A stretch of DNA of 32,515 bases. Source: JBFWML01 sp050251635 (GTDB taxonomy: Bacteria > Campylobacterota > Campylobacteria > Campylobacterales > SZUA-545). The notes under the pieces were generated by a model. It was given only the letters and a program-made list of their open reading frames with translations. It made no database searches and was not told the origin of the DNA. The position numbers were made by a program, and so were the translations under genes. This document shows positions 7,763-15,178 of the stretch, piece by piece (within the stretch, counting starts at the first letter, position 1; each line of letters opens with the position of its first letter). The stretch is taken from assembly GCA_050251635.1 (NCBI GenBank), contig JBFWML010000025.1:1-32515 (forward strand), written 5' to 3'.

Positions 7763-9241
7763 TTAGAAACTGCTTGAGGCGACAAAGCCTTCAAGCAGGC
7801 CAAGCAGCGTTTCGATACCCAAAAAGGAGAAGGTCACCGCCGTTGCGGCAATGCCCAAAATCACCTTCAGGGGAACGGTGCCGTTTTGATAGTAAACCGT
7901 CCCGTCGTTTTCCGCCGGATCGCGCAGGAACATATAGATAATCAGCTTCAGGTAGTAGTACACCGCGATGGCGCTGTTGGCCAGCATGATCAAGGCAAGA
8001 CCCAGGTGATCGCTGGTGATCGCCGCGCTGATGAGATACAGCTTGCCCCAAAAGAGCGCAAAGGGCGGAATGCCCGCCAAGGAGAGCATAAAGATCGCCA
8101 TAATCAGCGCGCCCACGGGGCTAAGATGCACCATGCCCGCAAACTTGGTATAGGGGTGATCGTAACGGATATCCCACACCTTGCTCGGATGGCGGGAAAC
8201 CCACAGCATCGCAAAGGCGCCGACGTTGGTGAACAAAAAGAGCGTCCAGTACAAAAACAGGCCCGTATGCGCCTGTGTGGTGCCCATCACGATCGCGGTC
8301 ATCACAAAACCGGCGTGGCTGACGGAGCTGTAGGCCAGCATCCGTTTAACGCCGTCTTGAACGAGCGCGAGGACGTTGCCGATCGTCATCGTGGCCACGG
8401 CGGCGATCCACAGCAGCCAATAGACAATTTGATCGGGGCTATGGGCCAGGAAGTCAAAGAGCCGCAGCGCCACCACGAAACCGGCGATTTTGGGCACGAT
8501 CGACATATAGCCCGCCAGCGGCGCGCTGGCTCCTTCGTACACGTCGGGGGTCCATGTATGAAAGGGCACAATGGAGAGCTTAAACCCAAGACCCGCCAAA
8601 ATAAAGGCGCTGGCCACCAGCACCAAAGAGAGGTTTTCAAACCCGCTGGCCACCAGCACCTGTTCGATGCGGCTGATTTCGACGCTGCCGGTAATGGCGT
8701 AAAGCAGCATGGCGCCAAAGGCGATCAAGGCTGCGGCCAAACCGCCCATGGTGAAGTACTTAATGGCCGCTTCGAGCGATTTGTCGCGGCGGTGCATGGC
8801 GATGAGCGTATAAAGCGCAAGGGAACCGGTTTCAAGACCGATGAAGATCATAATCAGGTTGTCGGAGGAGACCATAAAGGCAAAACCGGCCACCATAAAC
8901 AAAAAGAGCGCGTAAAACTCGGCAAACTTAAACTCCATAAACCGCACGCCGGTCATGGCCAGCGGGATAAAGAGCAGCGATGCGCCGATGATGATCGTCT
9001 GGGAAGCCAGCGCGATACCGTCAACGAGCATCATGTCGAAAAAGCCGCTCCCCACCGCGCCGCCGCTTAAGAGCAGCGCCAGCGAAACCGCCAGCGTCAT
9101 CATCGACACCGTGACGTAAAAACCGCGGTCAAGGCGTTGAAACAGATCGATAATCAATAAAAACATACCGCCCGCAACCAATGCCAGCATGGGCATCAGC
9201 GCCGCGAGATTGAGGGTTTCGAAGGTCAGTTCAGTAGCCAT
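7763..9241 (-). CDS. nuoN: NADH-quinone oxidoreductase subunit N (complex I)
   Basis: NuoN is one of the three antiporter-like membrane subunits that move ions across the inner membrane. The 492-residue product is polytopic, with about 14 hydrophobic segments, and carries family blocks such as the conserved Glu-containing IFIGLETGSLALYTLIAM, the Lys helix (residues around VQDGVKRMLAYSSVSHAG) and the loop FHTWTPDVYEGAS. The ATG shares one base with the nuoM stop (TAATG), showing tight coupling. It is the last nuo gene; 37 bases containing a strong hairpin separate it from pflA. Confidence 0.97.
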   Translation of the reverse strand: MATELTFETLNLAALMPMLALVAGGMFLLIIDLFQRLDRGFYVTVSMMTLAVSLALLLSGGAVGSGFFDMMLVDGIALASQTIIIGASLLFIPLAMTGVRFMEFKFAEFYALFLFMVAGFAFMVSSDNLIMIFIGLETGSLALYTLIAMHRRDKSLEAAIKYFTMGGLAAALIAFGAMLLYAITGSVEISRIEQVLVASGFENLSLVLVASAFILAGLGFKLSIVPFHTWTPDVYEGASAPLAGYMSIVPKIAGFVVALRLFDFLAHSPDQIVYWLLWIAAVATMTIGNVLALVQDGVKRMLAYSSVSHAGFVMTAIVMGTTQAHTGLFLYWTLFLFTNVGAFAMLWVSRHPSKVWDIRYDHPYTKFAGMVHLSPVGALIMAIFMLSLAGIPPFALFWGKLYLISAAITSDHLGLALIMLANSAIAVYYYLKLIIYMFLRDPAENDGTVYYQNGTVPLKVILGIAATAVTFSFLGIETLLGLLEGFVASSSF

Positions 9242-10773
9242 TAGCGAACCCCCTGCAGTTGATAGGTGTTGTACTCATAGAGCTTGTCTTTAGTCTCCGG
9301 CGTCAACGCCTTGGTAAACATCAGATTCACAAGGTTTTTGGCGCTGGTATCAATGGGGCCGAGCACCGGCTTGGGATAAACCCCCAGCCAAACGACGATC
9401 GCCACCAGCGGAATTAGTGCCGCCAGCTCGCGGGGCAGCAGGTCTTTAAGCCCCCTGTTGGCCTCCACGGTGATAGGACCGTAGAAGGTTTTGCGGAAAA
9501 GATTGAGCATATAGACCGCGCCGAGAATAATCGAGGTGCCCGCAATCAGCGTAATCACGGGGCTGACCTTATAAAAGCCCAGGAGCGAAAGGAACTCGCC
9601 CACAAAACCCATGGTCAGCGGCAAGCCCGCCGAAGCCATCGCCATAAACATAAAGATACCCGCATACACCGGCATCACCGACGCAATGCCGCCGAACTCG
9701 CTCATGTACTTCGTATGGCGGCGATCGTAAATCACCCCCACCAGCATAAAGAGCGCGCCGGAGATAATCCCGTGGCTGAGCATAAAGAAGACCGAACCGC
9801 CGATACCCTCGGCGTTAAGGGCAAAAGTACCGATGATAATCACACCCATGTGGCTAATGGAGCTGTAGGCGATGACCTGCTTGATATCCTTTTGCGCAAA
9901 GGCGACCATGGCGGCATACACCACCATGATGGTGCCGATAATCGCCAGCGGGACCATAAAATAAACCGACGCATCGGGAAACAGCGGCAGGCTAAAGCGC
10001 ACAAAACCGTAGGTGCCCATTTTCAAAAGCACCGCCGCCAGCAACACCGAACCGACGGTGGGCGCCTGGCCGTGGGCATAGGGCAGCCAGGTGTGGAAAG
10101 GGAACATCGGCACCTTGACGGCAAAGCCGATCCCCATGGCCACAAAGAGCCACAACTGCAAGTCAAAGGGCATCTGCAACAGGTGCCAATCCATAATGCT
10201 AAAGCTCCACGTACCGGTGGCCTGATAGAAAATCCACGCCACATACAAAATACCCAGCAGCAAAAGAAGCGATCCGGTAAAGGTGTAGATAAAGAACTTC
10301 ACCGCCGCATAGATGCGGTTACCGCTGCCCCACGCGCCGATAATGTAGAGCATGGGGGCCAGGGAAAATTCCCAGAAGAAGTAGAACAAAATCGCATCCA
10401 GCGCCACAAAGACGCCAACCATGGTGGTTTCAAGTACCAAAATGGCGGCCATCAGGTTCTTGAGGTTGTGGTTTTCCGACAGACCGATAAGCGCAATCAG
10501 GGTCATAAAGGTGCTCAAGACCACCAAAAAGAGCGAAAAGCCGTCCACGCCCACATGGTAGTGGATGCCCAGCGCGTCGATAATCGCTACGCGCTCGACA
10601 AACTGCATATTGGGGTTGAAACTGTCAAAAAGCAGCCACAGCACCAGCGACACCGCAAACTCGACCCCCGCTACGGTAATGGCGTAGGTTCGGATACTCT
10701 CTTTGGTGATCACAAAGCCAAAGAGCGCAGCGAGCAGCGGAAAGAAAACGAGAAACGAGAGAATGTAGTCCAT
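9241..10773 (-). CDS. nuoM: NADH-quinone oxidoreductase subunit M (complex I)
   Basis: This is an antiporter-like ion-translocating subunit of the membrane arm. The 510-residue product is strongly hydrophobic, with about 14 helices. Family blocks are visible: FFWEFSLAPMLYIIGAWG with the key Glu of helix 5, KVPMFPFHTWLPYAHGQAPTVGSVLLAAVLLKMGTYG (cut here by family, residues ~220-260) and AQKDIKQVIAYSSISHMG with the discontinuous-helix Lys. The start codon directly abuts the nuoL stop (TAAATG) and AAGGAG lies five bases upstream. The length and start agree with typical NuoM. Confidence 0.97.
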   Translation of the reverse strand: MDYILSFLVFFPLLAALFGFVITKESIRTYAITVAGVEFAVSLVLWLLFDSFNPNMQFVERVAIIDALGIHYHVGVDGFSLFLVVLSTFMTLIALIGLSENHNLKNLMAAILVLETTMVGVFVALDAILFYFFWEFSLAPMLYIIGAWGSGNRIYAAVKFFIYTFTGSLLLLLGILYVAWIFYQATGTWSFSIMDWHLLQMPFDLQLWLFVAMGIGFAVKVPMFPFHTWLPYAHGQAPTVGSVLLAAVLLKMGTYGFVRFSLPLFPDASVYFMVPLAIIGTIMVVYAAMVAFAQKDIKQVIAYSSISHMGVIIIGTFALNAEGIGGSVFFMLSHGIISGALFMLVGVIYDRRHTKYMSEFGGIASVMPVYAGIFMFMAMASAGLPLTMGFVGEFLSLLGFYKVSPVITLIAGTSIILGAVYMLNLFRKTFYGPITVEANRGLKDLLPRELAALIPLVAIVVWLGVYPKPVLGPIDTSAKNLVNLMFTKALTPETKDKLYEYNTYQLQGVR

Positions 10774-12732
10774 TTACGCTCCTTGAGTGATCAGCAGGCC
10801 AAGACCGGCCAGCATCAACAAAATAACCAGACCCGCCACCATCCAGCGCAGCATGTACGACAGGCTGCCGGTGTGCATGGCACGGCACTTTTCGCCCGAA
10901 CCGTAAACAATCCGCGCAATCAAATCCACGGTGAAGTCCACCACTTTAAGATCGAGCTTCTGCCACGCGAAGGCGCTCAGTTTTTCGTAGGGGGCAATAA
11001 TCGCCTTTTTATAAAGGGCCGGAATGTACCACTCGTTGGAGAGGAACTTAAAGATAAAGCGGTTTTCCCAAGCCGGGCTAAAGCCGCCGCGGGAATATTT
11101 AAAGACCGCGAAGGCGATGCTGGAAATGACCAGCGCCAAGGTCAGCGCGATCAACGCATAGACCGTGCCGTGATCGACATCGGGCAGACCCACGGGCATC
11201 AGGCGGGAGACCAGCTCGCGGTAGCTGTGCTCAAAAAAACCGGCAACCACGGCTAGAATGGCCAGAGGCGCCATGGCCGCCAGCATAAAGCCCGGCGCTT
11301 CGTGGGGGTGATGGTGGTGGTGATCGTAGTTTTCCTGTTTGCCGAAAAACACCATCATGACGACGCGGAAGCTGTAAAAGGCCGTCATCATCGCGGTCAC
11401 CAAAAGTACCAGCCAGATAATCATAAAGCCGTCTCCGAAGGCCACTTCGAGAATCTTGTCCTTGGAGAAGAAGCCCGCAAAGGGCCAGATGCCCGCCAGC
11501 GCCACCGAAGCCAGCGTCATCATGATCGCCGTGCCCTTCATCGCACCGTAGAGCTTGCCCATCTTTTTGATGTTCAGTTCGTCGTGCATGGCGTGCATCA
11601 CGTTACCCGCACCCAAGAACAGCAGCGCCTTAAAGAAGGCGTGGGTCATCAGGTGAAACAGCGCAATCCAGTAGTACCCCAGACCCGCCGCGACAAACAT
11701 ATAACCCAGCTGCGAAAGGGTCGAGTAGGCGATGATGCGCTTAAGATCGGTGTTGACCAGCGCCATTGACGCGGCAAAGAAGGCGACAAAGGCACCGAGG
11801 CAGGCGACAAACATGCCCACTTCCGTCACCGCGCTATAAAGCTCGTTGGCGCGCACCAGCAGGTAAACCCCGGCGGTGACCATGGTGGCCGCGTGAATGA
11901 GCGCCGAAACGGGGGTCGGGCCTTCCATTGCGTTGGCCAGCCACGTATGCAGCGGGAACTGGGCCGATTTACCCATGGCGCCCACAAAGAGCAAAATCGC
12001 CGCCCAAGTCAGCACAGTCGTGTTGATCATGCCGAGGCTGGCAAATACCTCTTCGTAGCGCAGGCTGCCCACCTGCCAGTAGATCAAGAAGATACCGATT
12101 AGCATCCCCAAGTCGGCCACGCGGTTCATAATAAACGCTTCGTTGGCCGCCCAGGAGGCAAAGGGTTTGTGGTACCAAAAGCCGATCAGCAGGTAAGAGC
12201 AGAGGCCCACACCCTCCCAGCCGATAAACAGACCCAGGAAGTTGTCGCTCATCACCAGCACCATCATCGAGAACACAAAGGCGCTCAGGTAGGAAAAGAA
12301 GCGGTTAAACCCCTTGTCCTCCGCCATATAGCCGATCGAATAGAGATGCACCAAGGACGACACGATGGTCACCACCGTCATCATCACCACGCTGATGGGG
12401 TCCACCACAAAGCCGAAGGCTAAGTTCAGATGGCCGGCGTTAATCCAGTCAAAAAGCGTTACCCGCACCGCGTCGTGGCCGCTGCCCACATAAAGCAGCA
12501 GCAGCAGCGAAGCGGCCAAGGATAAAAACAGCAGCGCCGTCGGCACAATGGCCGCGATCATCGCCTTTTCACGGTTGCCGTACAAAAGCCCCGCAAACAA
12601 AGAACCCGCCAGCGGCGAGAAGAGCGCGATCAGCAGCAGCGCTTCGGGGTTGGGGCCGCGAAACATCGTGACCACAAAAAGGGCGACCAAAGCAAGGAGG
12701 ACGCCGGAAACGATCAGTACATTTTTTTGCAT
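10774..12732 (-). CDS. nuoL: NADH-quinone oxidoreductase subunit L (complex I)
   Basis: NuoL is the distal antiporter-like pump subunit, with the long lateral helix at its C-terminus. The 652-residue product has the expected blocks, such as MVLVMSDNFLGLFIGWEGVG, HTWLANAMEGPTPVSALIHAA and NTDLKRIIAYSTLSQLGYM. It is about 35-40 residues longer than the common ~615-residue form; most of the excess is an extra hydrophobic N-terminal segment (residues 4-22) before the usual start region. AAGGAGGT lies unusually close (about four bases) to the ATG at 12732 and overlaps the nuoK stop. A cytoplasm- or periplasm-facing loop at residues ~471-477 contains five consecutive His followed by Pro-His, an odd but probably local feature. 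Confidence 0.97.
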   Translation of the reverse strand: MQKNVLIVSGVLLALVALFVVTMFRGPNPEALLLIALFSPLAGSLFAGLLYGNREKAMIAAIVPTALLFLSLAASLLLLLYVGSGHDAVRVTLFDWINAGHLNLAFGFVVDPISVVMMTVVTIVSSLVHLYSIGYMAEDKGFNRFFSYLSAFVFSMMVLVMSDNFLGLFIGWEGVGLCSYLLIGFWYHKPFASWAANEAFIMNRVADLGMLIGIFLIYWQVGSLRYEEVFASLGMINTTVLTWAAILLFVGAMGKSAQFPLHTWLANAMEGPTPVSALIHAATMVTAGVYLLVRANELYSAVTEVGMFVACLGAFVAFFAASMALVNTDLKRIIAYSTLSQLGYMFVAAGLGYYWIALFHLMTHAFFKALLFLGAGNVMHAMHDELNIKKMGKLYGAMKGTAIMMTLASVALAGIWPFAGFFSKDKILEVAFGDGFMIIWLVLLVTAMMTAFYSFRVVMMVFFGKQENYDHHHHHPHEAPGFMLAAMAPLAILAVVAGFFEHSYRELVSRLMPVGLPDVDHGTVYALIALTLALVISSIAFAVFKYSRGGFSPAWENRFIFKFLSNEWYIPALYKKAIIAPYEKLSAFAWQKLDLKVVDFTVDLIARIVYGSGEKCRAMHTGSLSYMLRWMVAGLVILLMLAGLGLLITQGA

Positions 12733-12741
12733 TTGACCTCC

Positions 12742-13044
12742 TTACCCGTGCATATTTTTAATGGTGTTGAGATCCAAGGATCCCTTGCGCTTGTACATCA
12801 AAATCAAAAGACCCAGACCCACCGCCACTTCGCTTGCCGCGACGGCAATCACAAAGAAGGCAAAAATCTGCCCGGTCAGATCGCCCAGATAATAAGAGGC
12901 CGCCACCAGACCGATATTGACGCTGTTAAGGGCAATCTCGGTGGCAAAGAACAGCATCAGCAGGTTTTGGCGGCGCATAATGCCCACCATGCCAATCACG
13001 AACAAAAGGGCCGAAAGCGCCAAATAGTGCGTCAGGGTAATCAT
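12742..13044 (-). CDS. nuoK: NADH-quinone oxidoreductase subunit K (complex I)
   Basis: This small three-helix membrane subunit (100 residues, typical length) of the ion-pumping arm carries the conserved Glu in LLMLFFATEIALNSVNI (helix 2) and the second Glu in AVAASEVAVGLGLL. Both acidic residues are part of the central hydrophilic axis of complex I. Its ATG overlaps the nuoJ stop in an ATGA motif, giving a 4-base overlap. Confidence 0.97.
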   Translation of the reverse strand: MITLTHYLALSALLFVIGMVGIMRRQNLLMLFFATEIALNSVNIGLVAASYYLGDLTGQIFAFFVIAVAASEVAVGLGLLILMYKRKGSLDLNTIKNMHG

Positions 13045-13568
13045 TGTTGAGTCTCCTCTTTGGCGTATTCCATCTTTTTGCTGGCCAGCACAATCCCCGC
13101 AATCATGGCGGTTAGAAGCAGCAGACCCGCCAGTTCGAAGGGAATGAGATACTTCGTAAAGAGCAGCATCCCCATATCTTTGGTGTTGCCGTAATCAGGA
13201 TTGATCGGCGCATCGGCCACCGCGTAGCCGCCGACGATCGGCGCCGCCACCATCAAAACGACAATGACCGCCACCAGAACGCTGAGGATAAAGACGGTGT
13301 TCTGGCCTTTGATCTTCTCATCGAGCGGTTTGGCCGAGTCGAAGAACATCATCCCGAAGGCGTACAGCGCCATCACCGCGCCGGTGTAAACCACAATCTG
13401 CACCACGCCCATAAAGTCCGCATCCAGCAAAAAGAAGAAGGCGGAGATAAAGATCATGCCCGCCGCCAGCGCGCTAAAGGCGTAAACCGGCTGGCGCGTG
13501 GTGACCGTGATCGTAAACATGGCGATGGTCAACGCCGCAAAAACGTAAAAGGCGATAATTTCGATCAT
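13041..13568 (-). CDS. nuoJ: NADH-quinone oxidoreductase subunit J (complex I)
   Basis: NuoJ is a five-helix membrane subunit linking the quinone site to the antiporter subunits. The 175-residue product begins with the usual hydrophobic IIAFYVFAALTIAMFTITV and contains ADFMGVVQIVVYTGAVMALYAFG, the conserved helix-3 segment with the pi-bulge Gly/Tyr region. AAGGAG lies five bases before the ATG. It sits nine bases after nuoI and overlaps nuoK by four bases. Confidence 0.96.
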   Translation of the reverse strand: MIEIIAFYVFAALTIAMFTITVTTRQPVYAFSALAAGMIFISAFFFLLDADFMGVVQIVVYTGAVMALYAFGMMFFDSAKPLDEKIKGQNTVFILSVLVAVIVVLMVAAPIVGGYAVADAPINPDYGNTKDMGMLLFTKYLIPFELAGLLLLTAMIAGIVLASKKMEYAKEETQQ

Positions 13569-13577
13569 CCGTTCTCC

Positions 13578-14165
13578 TTAATATGCCAGCGGGGTTTTTT
13601 TGACCGCCGCATCCGCGTTGGGGCTGAGCGCGCCGTAGCCTTCGTACTCCTTTTGGAGCTTGAGGGCGTCGATCGGGGTCAACATATCGTTCTTGGGACT
13701 AAAGTGCGCGCGCTGTTCGCTGGCGTTTTCAAAACGCTGGCCGTGCACGATCGCCAGTTCGGGGCACACCTCGGCGCAGTAGCCGCAGTAGATGCAGCGG
13801 CCGAAGTTGATGGTGTATTCGCTCACCTTCTTGCGGCCGTCTTCGCCGATCGAGGTATCCATGCGGATGCACTTGGCGATACAGATCTTCTCGCACAATC
13901 CGCAGCCGATGCAGCGTTCGTTGCCGCTTTCTAAAAGGCGCAGCAGCTCATGAATGGCGCGGTAGCGAGCCGAAAGGGGCAGTCGCTCCATGGGGTACAC
14001 CGTGGTGTGGGTGGGGTCTTTGACCATCACCTTAAACACCGCCGCCAGACCTTTGATCAGCTCCAGACTGATCGAACGGCGTATGACCTGTTTAAACTGC
14101 GCCCAGCCGCTTTTGGGGTAGGGTTCTGCGCCGATAACAACATAGTTCTGTTTTTTGTTTTCCAT
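13578..14165 (-). CDS. nuoI: NADH-quinone oxidoreductase subunit I (complex I, two [4Fe-4S] clusters)
   Basis: NuoI carries clusters N6a and N6b, which pass electrons from NuoG to NuoB. The 195-residue product has two ferredoxin-type Cys motifs: CIGCGLCEKIC, followed by a further Cys four residues later, and CIYCGYCAEVCP. It has no transmembrane segment, but the N-terminal ISLELIKGLAAVFKVM helix resembles the membrane-associating part of the family. A GAGGG-type binding site precedes the ATG, which is 11 bases after the nuoH stop. Confidence 0.96.
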   Translation of the reverse strand: MENKKQNYVVIGAEPYPKSGWAQFKQVIRRSISLELIKGLAAVFKVMVKDPTHTTVYPMERLPLSARYRAIHELLRLLESGNERCIGCGLCEKICIAKCIRMDTSIGEDGRKKVSEYTINFGRCIYCGYCAEVCPELAIVHGQRFENASEQRAHFSPKNDMLTPIDALKLQKEYEGYGALSPNADAAVKKTPLAY

Positions 14166-14176
14166 AACCCTCTTCC

Positions 14177-15175
14177 TTACAGCAAAATCACAATGCCGGT
14201 GATCAAAATGTTAATCACCGCCAACGGCATCAGCACCTTCCAGCACAGCCACATGAGCTGATCGGGACGGATATGGGGCCACGCGCCGCGCACCCAGATA
14301 AACAGGAAGATAAAAAACGCGACCTTGAGGATAATGGCCAACGCGCCGGGAATGGGGCCCAGATCGTTAAAGCCGCCCAGAAAAATCAGCGCCATCAAAA
14401 AGGCGATGGTAAACATATTGGCATATTCGCCGATGGCAAACAGACCCCAGTGCATACCGGAGTATTCGGTACCGTAGCCGTTAACAACCTCCGCCTCGTG
14501 CTCAAGCAGGTCAAAGGGGGTCCGGTTGGTCTCGGCGTAGCCGGCCATCAAAAAGAGAATAAACGCCAAGGGCTGCTGCCAGATAAGCCAACTGCCGATA
14601 CCGTCCGCCTGATAGTCGTTCAGGGTAATCAGCGACAATGAGCCCACCAGCATAATGGGCGCAAGCAGCGCCAAACCGCTCACCACTTCGTAGCTCAAAA
14701 GCTGAATGACCGTCCGCGCGCCGCCGAGCATCGAATATTTGTTAACCGATGCAATCCCGGCAAACAGCGGGCCGTACAGTCCCGCCGCCATCACCCCCAT
14801 CACAAAGAGCACCGCGACGTTGATGTCGGCGATGATGGGGTTGATTGTGCGGCCAAAAAGCTCAAAGGGCGGCAGGAAGGGAACCGCCGCCATGGCGATA
14901 AAGGCCGTTGCCGCCGTGATGACCGGGGCGATAAAAAAGACCGGCTTGATCGCGTGGCGGGGGATAATGTTCTCTTTGGTGAACATCTTAATGCCGTCGG
15001 CCAGAATCTGCATCAGGCCGAAGGGGCCCACGTGCATGGGGCCCTTACGGCGCTGAATATAGGCCAGCACCTTCCGCTCGATATAGGTGGTAAATCCCGC
15101 CAGGGCGGAAAACACCAAGACGACCACCAGCGACTTGATCATCGTCTCTACAATATAAAAGGTCAGATCGCTCAC
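14177..15175 (-). CDS. nuoH: NADH-quinone oxidoreductase subunit H (complex I)
   Basis: NuoH forms the roof and entry of the quinone chamber. The 332-residue polytopic protein contains the conserved loop blocks YIERKVLAYIQRRKGP, LADGIKMFTKE, ETNRTPFDLLEHEAEVVNGY and IRPDQLMWLCWK, with the conserved acidic residues of the E-channel in the third block. The start is GTG at 15175, three bases after the nuoG stop, with AAGGGG of the binding site overlapping that stop. The length is standard for the family. Confidence 0.97.
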   Translation of the reverse strand: MSDLTFYIVETMIKSLVVVLVFSALAGFTTYIERKVLAYIQRRKGPMHVGPFGLMQILADGIKMFTKENIIPRHAIKPVFFIAPVITAATAFIAMAAVPFLPPFELFGRTINPIIADINVAVLFVMGVMAAGLYGPLFAGIASVNKYSMLGGARTVIQLLSYEVVSGLALLAPIMLVGSLSLITLNDYQADGIGSWLIWQQPLAFILFLMAGYAETNRTPFDLLEHEAEVVNGYGTEYSGMHWGLFAIGEYANMFTIAFLMALIFLGGFNDLGPIPGALAIILKVAFFIFLFIWVRGAWPHIRPDQLMWLCWKVLMPLAVINILITGIVILL

Positions 15176-15178
15176 GTT

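Noticed and set aside
7726..7803. Longer pflA starting inside nuoN
   Set aside because: It would bury the signal peptide behind 26 residues and read through the hairpin; the ATG at 7725 gives a normal secreted N-terminus.
7886..11256. Long plus-strand open frames opposite nuoN, nuoM and nuoL
   Set aside because: They are His/Gln/Lys-rich translations, as expected from reading membrane-protein genes backwards. They are not genes.
11302..11331. GTGGTG-type run resembling a simple repeat
   Set aside because: It is the coding sequence of the His tract in nuoL, in frame and with mixed His codons, not an independent repeat element.
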